Assembly: GCA_910585965.1 (NCBI GenBank)
Contig: CAJUHH010000022.1
Coordinates: 1-51,532, forward strand
Reading direction: 5' to 3'
Length of the DNA stretch: 51,532 bases
From: an uncultured Lachnospiraceae bacterium
GTDB taxonomy: Bacteria; Bacillota; Clostridia; Lachnospirales; Lachnospiraceae
The notes below the pieces were generated by a model. That model did not search any database and had not been told where the DNA came from. It saw nothing but the letters and a program-made list of their open reading frames with translations. The position numbers and the translations under genes were made by a program. The first letter of the stretch is position 1; each line of letters begins with the position of its first letter. Shown here piece after piece: positions 44,091 through 51,532 of this stretch.

Positions 44091-44954
44091 TTAAGCTTTG
44101 CCTACGGAACCGAATAATTCCATCTTTTCTTTTACTGTCTGTTTGATTGCTTCAAAGCCGGGAGCTAACAGCTTACGAGGATCGAATCCCTTGCCCTGCT
44201 GGTCTTTTCCTTCTTCAATATACTTACGTGTAGCAGCTGCAAAGGAAAGCTGGCATTCCGTATTTACATTGATTTTAGCTACGCCCAGGGAAATTGCTTT
44301 TTTGATCATATCAGCCGGAATACCTGTGCCGCCGTGAAGCACCAGAGGCATTTCACCTGTCAGCTGCTGGATGGCATCCAATGTTTCGAAGGATAATCCC
44401 TTCCAGTTTTCCGGATATTTGCCATGGATATTGCCGATGCCTGCCGCCAGGAAATCGATGCCAAGGTCTGCAACAGCCTTGCATTCCTTCGGATCCGCAC
44501 ATTCGCCCATGCCTACAACGCCGTCTTCCTCGCCGCCGATGGAACCAACTTCCGCCTCAACGGAAACTCCCTTATCGTGTGCTGCCGCAACAACTTCTTT
44601 TGTTTTTGCTACGTTCTCGTCGATCGGGTAATGGGAACCATCGAACATAACCGATGAAAATCCTGCTTCAATACATTTGTAGCAGTGTTCGTAGCTGCCG
44701 TGATCCAAATGAAGGGCTACCGGAACCGTGATGTTCTGATCTTTGATCAATCCGTTTACCATGCCAACGATCACATCATATCCGCCCATATACTTGCCCG
44801 CTCCTTCGGAAACGCCAAGGATAACAGGAGAATTATTTTCCTGAGCCGTCAAAAGAATTGCCTTTGTCCACTCAAGATTGTTGATGTTGAACTGTCCTAC
44901 TGCATAGTGGCCAGCTTTTGCTTTTTGAAGCATTTCTGTTGCTGATACTAACAT
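44091..44954 (-). CDS. fba: Class II fructose-1,6-bisphosphate aldolase
   Basis: A 287-residue zinc enzyme. LHLDHGSY, FDGSHYP, GNIHGKYP and LHGGTGIP are the metal and substrate motifs; the length matches Bacillus FbaA. It splits fructose 1,6-bisphosphate in glycolysis. The ATG at 44954 is chosen because GGAGG lies eight bases upstream. A TATAAT (about 44997-45002, minus strand) lies upstream. It is monocistronic. Confidence 0.97.
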   Translation of the reverse strand: MLVSATEMLQKAKAGHYAVGQFNINNLEWTKAILLTAQENNSPVILGVSEGAGKYMGGYDVIVGMVNGLIKDQNITVPVALHLDHGSYEHCYKCIEAGFSSVMFDGSHYPIDENVAKTKEVVAAAHDKGVSVEAEVGSIGGEEDGVVGMGECADPKECKAVADLGIDFLAAGIGNIHGKYPENWKGLSFETLDAIQQLTGEMPLVLHGGTGIPADMIKKAISLGVAKINVNTECQLSFAAATRKYIEEGKDQQGKGFDPRKLLAPGFEAIKQTVKEKMELFGSVGKA

Positions 44955-45031
44955 TTTATTTACCTCCATATGAATATTTAAAATAACCTGAATTCATTAT
45001 AATACATTCTTTTTAAAAAGGAAATAGTTTC

Positions 45032-45970
45032 TTATTTTTCCAGCATCCTTATTTTCACCGCGCGGTTTCTGTTTTTGATATCCACTCTTTTATGGCAGCC
45101 CCCGAACTCCCCGTCCGTAGTCCAGGGAATCTCCTCGTCGGATGTAAAAACAATGTTCGCCGTTTTAAAACAATACATATGATCCGTATTGATCCTTCTG
45201 TTTAAAAGCGCTGCTATAATCGCGTTCAGCTCTAGCGGATTGGACGGCCTGCGTATCAATGTTACTTCGAATTCCCCATCGTCCAGCTCCACATATTTTC
45301 CTGTGATGCGTTTAAATCCTCCTACCGAAATGGAATTCGTCACCATGCCGAAAATGAATTCATCCTCTATCGTTTCCTCCTTAACCACCCACTCCTGGCT
45401 GCCCTCTTCCGCCTCCCTGCTTTGATATGTTATTTTTAAACGATAAGATTTGATGGAAGAAAGCCGTTTCATTCCCTCCAGGATATAAGCCATATGCCCG
45501 AGGACATTTTTAATCTCCTGGCTGGTTTCATAAGATACGTCCGTAAAAATGCCAAAAGCGGCGATATAGACGAAGCTTTCCCCGTTTATCTCGCCTATGT
45601 CGCAGGCATAGTCGCTGCCGCCTGCAATCGATTCTGCCGCTTTTACCATATTTTTCGGGATTCCAAGGCTTTTCGCAAAGTCATTGGTGCTTCCCGCCGG
45701 TATATATCCGATCGGGATCTGCTTCTGGCACTTCATCATGCCGTTCACTACCTCGTCCAATGTGCCGTCCCCTCCGCTGCACACGACCAGATCGTAATCT
45801 TCCTTTTTATCCCTGACCGCCCGTACGGCATCTCCTTCTTCCTGCGTAGGATATACCGTAACCTCATATCCGGCCTTTACAAAGATATCTATAATGTCGC
45901 ATAATTTATTCTTTATTTTTGCTTTTCCCGATCGGGGATTAAAAACAAATAATATTTTTTGTTTCTCCAT
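45032..45970 (-). CDS. YegS/BmrU-family lipid (diacylglycerol) kinase
   Basis: A 312-residue DAGK-catalytic-domain protein. FVFNPRSGKAKIKNKL, SGGDGTLDEVVNGM and PAGSTNDFAKSLGIP are the nucleotide-binding signatures; CDIGEINGESFVYIAAFGIF follows. It phosphorylates a membrane lipid, probably diacylglycerol, in phospholipid recycling. The ATG at 45970 with AGAGGT is the family-consistent start; a terminator-like hairpin lies just upstream at 45989-46016. Confidence 0.92.
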   Translation of the reverse strand: MEKQKILFVFNPRSGKAKIKNKLCDIIDIFVKAGYEVTVYPTQEEGDAVRAVRDKKEDYDLVVCSGGDGTLDEVVNGMMKCQKQIPIGYIPAGSTNDFAKSLGIPKNMVKAAESIAGGSDYACDIGEINGESFVYIAAFGIFTDVSYETSQEIKNVLGHMAYILEGMKRLSSIKSYRLKITYQSREAEEGSQEWVVKEETIEDEFIFGMVTNSISVGGFKRITGKYVELDDGEFEVTLIRRPSNPLELNAIIAALLNRRINTDHMYCFKTANIVFTSDEEIPWTTDGEFGGCHKRVDIKNRNRAVKIRMLEK

Positions 45971-45988
45971 AGCAATACCTCTGTTTAT

Positions 45989-46038
45989 AAAAAAGAATTG
46001 GCCCAGCGGCCAATTCCAAAGAATGCTTCGCATTCTTT
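45989..46038 (-). promoter_or_regulatory. Hairpin pair with U-run before the lipid kinase gene
   Basis: On the minus strand, hairpin AAAGAATGC-GAA-GCATTCTTT (46018-46038) is followed at once by GAATTGGCC-GCTG-GGCCAATTC (45995-46016) and TTTTTT. The second looks like an intrinsic terminator 19 bases before the start codon. Attenuation is possible; it may also be one copy of a dispersed repeat, but no second copy is in the window. Confidence 0.55.
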
Positions 46039-46085
46039 CTTGGCGACTTACAACGCTGTGGCGTAATTTCCTATTATATAAAAAC

Positions 46086-46127
46086 AGGAGCATCCGGGTA
46101 CGCTCTTTTGCGTCCGGCCATGCTCCT
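46086..46127 (-). terminator. Terminator of the hprK-crh gene block
   Basis: AGGAGCAT (46086-46093) with ATGCTCCT (46120-46127), extended by further pairing of CCGG and GCG; on the minus strand GTTTTTAT follows. It lies 9 bases after the stop of the HPr-like gene. Confidence 0.85.
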
Positions 46128-46135
46128 ATCCACCC

Positions 46136-46399
46136 CTAGCTGACTTTTCCTTTTAACAAGTACTCCTCGATGTCCTTTACCGCCTGCTTCTCATCCTGCC
46201 CGTCCGCAATTACGGTAATCGTTTCGCCGCTGTCAAGTCCAAGGCTCATCATTCCCATAATGCTTTTCGCATTCACCTTTCTCCCTTCGGACTCGATGTA
46301 CACCGTGCATTCATGCTTGCTGGCCACTTGTACCAGCACCGCGACCGGTCTTGCCTCCATTCCTGACGGCAGCTGCACCTGCATGCTCTTTTCAATCAT
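46136..46399 (-). CDS. HPr-family protein lacking His15 (Crh-like)
   Basis: An 87-residue HPr fold. The regulatory serine is present at exactly position 46 in AKSIMGMMS, but position 15, the PTS phosphorylation histidine, is glutamate (SGMEARPVAVL). It can therefore not pass phosphate in the PTS; like Crh of Bacillus (Gln15) it probably acts only after HPrK phosphorylates Ser46, as a CcpA co-repressor. It follows whiA at 16 bases, the crh position in Bacillus. RBS AAGGAGG precedes ATG. Confidence 0.9.
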   Translation of the reverse strand: MIEKSMQVQLPSGMEARPVAVLVQVASKHECTVYIESEGRKVNAKSIMGMMSLGLDSGETITVIADGQDEKQAVKDIEEYLLKGKVS

Positions 46400-46415
46400 A
46401 ATAATACTCCTCCTT

Positions 46416-47357
46416 TTAATTTCTAAGCCTATCAGCGATTTCACTTAATTTCCTCAGTCTATGGTTCATTCCCGACTTTCCTACCGTCGGGCTTAAGATC
46501 TGTCCCAGCTCTTTTAATGTTGCGTCCGGATATTCTAATCTTATTTCTGCCGTTTCTTTTAAGTTATCTGGTAGATTTTGAAATCCATAACGTTCTCTTA
46601 TGAGGAGGATATCCTCTATTTGTTTGGATGATGCATTGACTGTTTTGGTAATATTCGCCGTTTCACAGTTTACTTTCCTGTTAATGGAATTGCGTACCTC
46701 TTTCACAATGCGGTAGTTCTCAAAATTCATCAAAGAAATATGTGCTTCCATAATATTCAAAAGATCGACGATCCCTGCGCCCTCTTTTAAATATACGACA
46801 TAATATTTCTTTCTGATGACAATTTTTGCATCAACTTCAAAGCCTTGTATTAACTCCTTTAACTGTTCGGCGCTTTCCGGATGGGAGCAGACAAATTCCA
46901 AGTGGTAGCTCTTCTCAGGATCGCTCATAGAACCTATGCATAAAAAAGCTCCTCTTAAAAAGGCTCTTTTACAACAGGCATTTTTTATTAATAACGGATT
47001 CACCTTTACGGCTTCCGTCTCTTTTTCTCCATCCAGCCCCCTCATTTTTATGGCCTGGAGTATTTTATCCGCTTCCGCACAGTCTTCCGTAAGGCTGACA
47101 TATGTATGCCCCTTCCCTGCTTCCCGGAAAAACTGCAAAGCACCTCCATCTATATTAAAGGTTTTTTTCAATAATGTAAAGCATTTTCTTAGAACTGCTT
47201 CATTTTCCGTCTGAATGCCGAGACGCCTGACTGATTCCCCGTCCGTCTCTACCTTTCCCAGGAAGCAGATAATAGCAGACAATTCTGCCAGCTGGCAATG
47301 TCTGGAAGAACTGATATGCCCCGCCAGTTCTTCCTTCACCTCACTCGAAAAAGACAT
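46416..47357 (-). CDS. whiA: WhiA DNA-binding protein
   Basis: A 313-residue protein. MSFSSEVKEELAGH is the conserved start; the LAGLIDADG-like domain (about 20-195) contains KNACCKRAFLRGAFLCIGSMSDP, and the C-terminal HTH has LKELGQILSPTVGKSGMNHRLRKL. WhiA affects cell division and chromosome segregation in Firmicutes. ATGs at 47369 and upstream are open, but conservation favours 47357. Confidence 0.95.
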   Translation of the reverse strand: MSFSSEVKEELAGHISSSRHCQLAELSAIICFLGKVETDGESVRRLGIQTENEAVLRKCFTLLKKTFNIDGGALQFFREAGKGHTYVSLTEDCAEADKILQAIKMRGLDGEKETEAVKVNPLLIKNACCKRAFLRGAFLCIGSMSDPEKSYHLEFVCSHPESAEQLKELIQGFEVDAKIVIRKKYYVVYLKEGAGIVDLLNIMEAHISLMNFENYRIVKEVRNSINRKVNCETANITKTVNASSKQIEDILLIRERYGFQNLPDNLKETAEIRLEYPDATLKELGQILSPTVGKSGMNHRLRKLSEIADRLRN

Positions 47358-47403
47358 ATTTCCAACCATGCTCCTTTCAAAGCTGCCCCCTTGGCTCATC
47401 CCT

Positions 47404-48267
47404 TTACAGCCCTTGCCCCACATCCCTATGATAGAGTTTAAGGCCGTAATTCCCCTTATCTTTCATACGCTTGTACAATTCGTTTGCCAGCGTCACGCTT
47501 CTATGTTTCCCTCCTGTGCATCCAATCCCGATCACAAGCTGGTATTTCCCTTCTTTTACATAATTCGGTATCAGAAAACGAAGCATGTCTTCCAGCTTCT
47601 CCATAAATTCCTCCGATTCCCCAAAATCCATGACATAATCCTGTACCGCCTTATCATTCCCCGTCTGGAACTTCAATTCATCAATATAATAAGGGTTTGG
47701 CAGGAAACGTACGTCAAATACAAGATCCGCATCCGCCGGGATACCGTTTTTGAAGCCAAAAGAAAGAATCGTCACCATAAGGCTGTTATATTCTTCGTTC
47801 CGCACAAAGATCCTGTCGATTTCTTCTTTCAGCTCCCTCGTCAGAAGATTGGATGTATCGATGACATAATCAGCATCTTCCTTGATCGACTTCAATATGT
47901 CCTTCTCTCTTCGGATACCGTCCTCCACTCTGCCTTCCAGCGCGAGCGGATGCAGCCTTCTGCTTTCTTTATAGCGCTTCATCAAAACCTGCTGGGAAGC
48001 ATCCATAAAAAGTATTTCGTATTTATATCCATTCTTTTTCAGGTTTTCCAACACCCGGCAGGCTTCTTCGAAAGGCTGGTCTGCCCGCACGTCAAGTCCC
48101 AGGGCCACCTTGTTGATTTCCGAACTGGAAGTCACGATCAATTCTACAAATTTTTCAATTAAAGGCACCGGCAGATTGTCCACGCAGTAAAACCCCACGT
48201 CTTCCAACTGTCTGATCGCTGTCAGCTTCCCTGCGCCGCTCATTCCGGTCACGATTACAAATCTCAT
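47404..48267 (-). CDS. rapZ: RapZ/YvcJ-family nucleotide-binding protein
   Basis: A 287-residue protein. The P-loop region is GMSGAGKLTA (8-17): the usual Ser/Thr after the lysine is Leu15. GFYCVDNLPVPL and the C-terminal GCTGGKHRSVTLANELY are typical. Homologues bind nucleotides or RNA and control glucosamine metabolism or competence. It lies between murB and whiA; yvcK, often found next to it, is missing here. Confidence 0.95.
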   Translation of the reverse strand: MRFVIVTGMSGAGKLTAIRQLEDVGFYCVDNLPVPLIEKFVELIVTSSSEINKVALGLDVRADQPFEEACRVLENLKKNGYKYEILFMDASQQVLMKRYKESRRLHPLALEGRVEDGIRREKDILKSIKEDADYVIDTSNLLTRELKEEIDRIFVRNEEYNSLMVTILSFGFKNGIPADADLVFDVRFLPNPYYIDELKFQTGNDKAVQDYVMDFGESEEFMEKLEDMLRFLIPNYVKEGKYQLVIGIGCTGGKHRSVTLANELYKRMKDKGNYGLKLYHRDVGQGL

Positions 48268-48336
48268 ATGCCTTCTGTTTTTCCTCCGTATTCTTCAGGC
48301 CCATCCCCATTCCGGCAAAACCGAACAGGATAAGCA

Positions 48337-49248
48337 TCAAAAATCCCCCAGGAAAATGACTTCCCTTTCCAACGCCACCCCAAACTTTTCCTTTACGCGG
48401 CGCTGCACCTCCTCGATCACTTCCCGGATATCCTCTGCCGTAGCATTTCCCGTGTTAATAATAAAGCCGCAATGTTTTTCAGAAACTCTGGCGCCGCCGA
48501 CGGAAAATCCACGCAGCCCGGCATCCATAATCAGCTTACCCGCATAATATCCTTCCGGGCGCTTAAAGGTGCTTCCGGCGCTGGCATATTCCAATGGCTG
48601 TTTTTCCTTTCTTTGCCTCGCCAGTTCCTCCATCCTGCCGCTGATTCCGTCCTTGTCCCCTTTCTTCAGGGCAAGCACGGCCTCTAATACAATAAACGGC
48701 CTGTTTTTTACCACGCTGGTGCGGTATCCGAATTCCATCGTGTCATTATCCAGGGTGAGTATCTCTCCCTCCCGGCTCATCACTTCCACGGACTCCACGA
48801 TCTGCTTCATCTCGCCGCCGTATGCCCCGGCGTTCATAACAATAGCCCCGCCGATTGTCCCGGGAATCCCGGAAGCGAATTCCATCCCGCTCAGCCCATA
48901 GTCACGGGCCTTTGCCGCCGCCCTTGCCAGAAGAGTGCCGGCAGAAACCTTCATCCGCTCGCCTTCCACGATGATGCCGTCTTTTCCGTCCTCCAGCTTT
49001 ACCACGATCCCGGGATATCCCCTGTCGCCGACCAGAAGATTGCTGCCATTCCCCAGAATAAAATATTTCTGTCCTGTCATATGCAGATAAGGCACTATTT
49101 TTTTTAACTGTTCCTTATCGGTTATCCTGATCAGGCACTTTGCCTCTCCTCCTACCCGGAAAGTCGTATGCCTGCTCATAGGTTCGTTGCACAATATATT
49201 TTCCTTAGGTACTATCGTTTCAATATAGTCAAAAATGGATACGCTCAC
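48337..49248 (-). CDS. murB: UDP-N-acetylenolpyruvoylglucosamine reductase
   Basis: A 303-residue type II MurB. HTTFRVGGEAK, LGNGSNLLVGD, FASGIPGTIGGAIVMNAGAYG and SAGSTFKRPEGYYAGKLI are the FAD- and substrate-binding motifs. It makes UDP-MurNAc for peptidoglycan. It starts with GTG. Its place between glk and rapZ is common in Clostridia. Confidence 0.96.
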   Translation of the reverse strand: MSVSIFDYIETIVPKENILCNEPMSRHTTFRVGGEAKCLIRITDKEQLKKIVPYLHMTGQKYFILGNGSNLLVGDRGYPGIVVKLEDGKDGIIVEGERMKVSAGTLLARAAAKARDYGLSGMEFASGIPGTIGGAIVMNAGAYGGEMKQIVESVEVMSREGEILTLDNDTMEFGYRTSVVKNRPFIVLEAVLALKKGDKDGISGRMEELARQRKEKQPLEYASAGSTFKRPEGYYAGKLIMDAGLRGFSVGGARVSEKHCGFIINTGNATAEDIREVIEEVQRRVKEKFGVALEREVIFLGDF

Positions 49249-49297
49249 CTTAGATTCCTGCCTGTTTTTATATTATGGTATGTAAATGGACGGCAAC

Positions 49298-50242
49298 TTA
49301 TTCCAATACCAGCCTGGCTGCCCCATAAATGCCAGCATCGTTCCCCAAAGTCGCCAATGCAAACTTCACATTGCTGCTACCCCTGAATACCGTCTTATAA
49401 AAATAAGGGCTGATATATTCAAATAAAATTTTTCCTGCTTTGGACACGCCTCCGCCGATTACAATAATTTCCGGGTTGATAATGCTGGCTACCACTCCCA
49501 GCCCTTTGCCCAGATATTCCCCAAACTGTTCCGCAGTTTTAATGGCAAGTCCGTCGCCGTCCTTCACGGCATCGAATACCTTTTTGGCGGACAAGCTCTC
49601 TTCCGGCACATCTCTCAGGACACTGGGTTCTTCGCTGGAATGGAGCATCCTCTTTGCCAGCCTTACAACCCCCGTTGCAGAAGCATATTCTTCCAGACAG
49701 CCGACATTGCCGCAGCCGCAGCGCTCCGTTTCATTATCCTCCACATGCATATGCCCGATCTCTCCAGCCGCCCCTACCGCGCCGGTAAGAATCTCGCCGT
49801 TTACGATGATTCCCCCTCCTACGCCGGTTCCCAGGGTGACAGCTATCAGGTTCTTGCAGCCCTGGCCGCCGCCTTTCCACATCTCTCCAAGAGCCGCCAC
49901 ATTCGCATCGTTCCCCGCCTTTACCGGAACATCCAGAAGCTCTGCCAGTGTATCCCGGATACTGAAAGTCCCCCAGCCCAGATTCACCGCGCCGTATACG
50001 GTTCCTTCCCCGTCGATCGGCCCGGGTGCTCCCAGCCCTACGCCTACCACATCTTTTTTCAAAATATCTTTTTCCGCTATTTTCGCCTTAATGCTCTCTG
50101 CCGTATCCGCAAGAATCCTTTCCCCGGCATTTTCCTTCCTGGTAGGGATCTCCCACTTGTCCAGCAAATTCCCCTCAATATCGAAAAGCCCCAGTTTTAC
50201 CGTAGTTCCGCCTACATCCACTCCAAATACATATTTGCCCAT
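49298..50242 (-). CDS. glk: ROK-family glucokinase
   Basis: A 314-residue ROK kinase. FGVDVGGTTVKLGLFD binds ATP phosphate, GHMHVEDN carries a zinc His, and CGCGNVGCLEEYAS holds the zinc cysteines. It phosphorylates glucose. It stands between hprK and murB in the same transcript, linking glucose entry to the carbon catabolite control genes. Confidence 0.94.
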   Translation of the reverse strand: MGKYVFGVDVGGTTVKLGLFDIEGNLLDKWEIPTRKENAGERILADTAESIKAKIAEKDILKKDVVGVGLGAPGPIDGEGTVYGAVNLGWGTFSIRDTLAELLDVPVKAGNDANVAALGEMWKGGGQGCKNLIAVTLGTGVGGGIIVNGEILTGAVGAAGEIGHMHVEDNETERCGCGNVGCLEEYASATGVVRLAKRMLHSSEEPSVLRDVPEESLSAKKVFDAVKDGDGLAIKTAEQFGEYLGKGLGVVASIINPEIIVIGGGVSKAGKILFEYISPYFYKTVFRGSSNVKFALATLGNDAGIYGAARLVLE

Positions 50243-50271
50243 AATTATTTCCTGTCCTTTCTCTTTTATTT

Positions 50272-51216
50272 TTAATCCTCGTCTTCCTCATCCCTGCGTC
50301 TTGCCAGCGAATTCTGCACACGGGTATACAGTTCCTGCGCGGCGTTATATCCCATCTTTTTCTGGCGGTGGTTGACTGCCGCAGACTCGCATATGATCGC
50401 GAGATTACGCCCCGGACGAATCGGAATATTGTGGCATACGATCTTATTGCCCAAGTATTCCGTATATTCCTCTTCCAGACCAAGCCTGTCGTATTCCTTG
50501 TCCTTATCCCAATCCTCCAATCGGATCACAAGGTCTATATTCTGTGTATCTTTTACGCTGGATACACCAAACAATGTCTTTACGTCCACGATGCCGATAC
50601 CCCTCAGCTCGATAAAATGCTTCGTAATATCCGGCGCGGTACCGATCAGCGTATCGTCGCTTACTTTTCGGATTTCCACCACATCGTCCGTCACAAGGCG
50701 GTGTCCCCTCTTAATCAGCTCCAGCGCCGCTTCCGACTTGCCGATGCCGCTCTCGCCCGTAATCAGGACACCTTCGCCGTATACATCCACCAAAACCCCG
50801 TGAACCGAAATGCACGGAGCAAGCTTTACGTTCAGCCAACGGATAATCTCCGCCGTAAATGCGGAAGTTGCCTTTTTCGTCATAAGAAGCGGCACTTTAT
50901 TCGCTATCGCCATTTCCTGGAATAACGGATCCGGCTGCAGTTCGCGGCAGAACACGATTCCCGGGATATCGCAGGAAAGCAGCTTCGTATAAATCTCTTT
51001 TTTTCTCGCCTCCGGCAGCCCCAGCATATAAGTATATTCTACGAAGCCGATAATCTGCATACGGGTCGCCTCGAAATGCTCAAAATATCCCGCCATCTGT
51101 AAAGCGGGCCTGTTGATATCCGGCTGAGTGATTTTTACCTTGGCAATATCCAGCTCCGGTGTCAAATTCTCCAGTTTCATTTTTGCAATAATGTCCTTCA
51201 AACTTACGCTTGCCAT
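50272..51216 (-). CDS. hprK: HPr kinase/phosphorylase
   Basis: A 314-residue protein. Walker A GESGIGKSE (about 154-162) and the HPrK signature RGIGIVDVKTLFG are present. It phosphorylates Ser46 of HPr and Crh when glycolytic intermediates are high and removes it otherwise. It heads the gene block that ends with the Crh-like substrate. RBS AGAAGG; promoter at 51282-51310. Confidence 0.97.
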   Translation of the reverse strand: MASVSLKDIIAKMKLENLTPELDIAKVKITQPDINRPALQMAGYFEHFEATRMQIIGFVEYTYMLGLPEARKKEIYTKLLSCDIPGIVFCRELQPDPLFQEMAIANKVPLLMTKKATSAFTAEIIRWLNVKLAPCISVHGVLVDVYGEGVLITGESGIGKSEAALELIKRGHRLVTDDVVEIRKVSDDTLIGTAPDITKHFIELRGIGIVDVKTLFGVSSVKDTQNIDLVIRLEDWDKDKEYDRLGLEEEYTEYLGNKIVCHNIPIRPGRNLAIICESAAVNHRQKKMGYNAAQELYTRVQNSLARRRDEEDED

Positions 51217-51281
51217 AAACCTTCTCCTTTTCCTTTATTTTCATTTATCCTTTATTTTTTCACGCTGTTCTCTAAATATAA

Positions 51282-51310
51282 ATTTTACCATAGAAAGGGG
51301 GGAATGGCAA
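51282..51310 (-). promoter_or_regulatory. Promoter candidate of the hprK gene block
   Basis: Minus-strand TTGCCA (51305-51310), 17 bases, TAAAAT (51282-51287). It lies 66 bases before the hprK start and just inside element copy 5. Confidence 0.55.
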
Positions 51311-51327
51311 TAAAAGCCCGGAAACGG

Positions 51328-51532
51328 GAATCAATTTTTACAAAGGACACGGTGTGACGGGGCCGAAGAGATTACAGAGCCAGGGAGGTCTGGGATGAGG
51401 CTGGCGGGGCCGGTATTTTTCCATTAGAGCTTCCAATCAGATTTCACTAATGAAATGGGGATGGATTACGAAACCGTCCGGGGCGGAAAAAAGGGGCATC
51501 CATGCCCCCTTTTCCTGAAATTGCCATCCATG
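51328..51532. repeat. Long palindromic element, copy 5 (cut by window end)
   Basis: The left arm (51328 to about 51426) and the first half of the core are present: GAGCTTCCAATCAG, hairpin ATTTCACTAATGAAAT (about 51440-51455), the GGGGCATCCATGCCCC hairpin and the start of AAATTGCCATCCATGG. Orientation is that of copies 2 and 3. The right arm is outside the window, so complementarity cannot be tested. The arm's outer edge GAATCAATTTTT is also the outer edge of copy 2. Confidence 0.85.

Noticed and set aside
45995..46135. T-box leader upstream of the lipid kinase gene
   Set aside because: No T-box consensus sequence is present and the gene is not an amino acid gene.
116..51532. Core orientation differences as proof of inversion between arms
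   Set aside because: Because the arms are palindromic, insertion on either strand gives the same picture; sequence alone cannot separate the two.

Overview
The window looks like chromosome of a low-to-mid GC anaerobic Firmicute of the Clostridia, most likely a Lachnospiraceae-type gut bacterium. This is inferred from a CIRCE-controlled hrcA-grpE-dnaK-dnaJ operon, an hprK-glk-murB-rapZ-whiA-crh-type block, a K/A-rich DUF6465 protein, a glp operon with a DUF1667 protein, a two-gene minimal SUF (SMS-like) pair and strong AGGAGG-type ribosome binding sites. No rRNA, tRNA, prophage or CRISPR array was seen.

Layout. 1-470: long palindromic element copy 1. 471-4877 (-): three-gene membrane glycosyltransferase operon, divergent from an XRE regulator (5059-5376), with two matching palindromes over the operon promoter. 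5491-6714: DUF3048 lipoprotein. 6851-7741: LysR regulator. 7823-12779 (-): dnaJ, dnaK, grpE, hrcA behind promoter and CIRCE. 13061-16692 (-): DUF6465 protein, UppP, patatin, aminotransferase. 16806-17147: element copy 2, then hicAB. 17821-21508 (-): secreted hypothetical and a chemoreceptor; 21795-22487: MgtC/SapB protein. 22499-27232 (-): glycerol catabolism operon. 27322-28362 (-): Rpn-type nuclease with a possible nested antitoxin; then lgt. 29256-29989: element copies 3 and 4 side by side. 30088-32004: GntR-ABC operon; 32162-32557: bacteriohemerythrin. 32683-34339 (-): SufB/SufC-like pair. 34582-37661: hybrid histidine kinase and aldo/keto reductase. 37649-40663 (-): DUF362, DUF2804, acetyltransferase. 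40779-43097: cyclophilin and an AGCS symporter with a leader ORF. 43152-45970 (-): DUF1189, fba, lipid kinase. 46136-51216 (-): Crh-like protein, whiA, rapZ, murB, glk, hprK. 51328-end: element copy 5, cut by the window edge.

The strongest candidate for something undescribed is the palindromic element family: five intergenic copies (116-445, 16806-17147, 29256-29621, 29657-29989, 51328-51532). Each has a conserved core of about 163 bp made of four small hairpins, inside long inverted-repeat arms of 83-102 bp. The arms are nearly or exactly complementary within a copy but almost unrelated between copies, while the core shows paired compensatory changes. This is the reverse of a MITE, where the ends are conserved. 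I recognise no described family with this design, but I could not search.

Other points: an Rpn gene with a four-residue repeat and an internal RBS/start, a Crh-like HPr with Glu at position 15, a RapZ with an altered Walker A motif, a likely XRE operator pair, and possible attenuators before the AGCS symporter and the lipid kinase.
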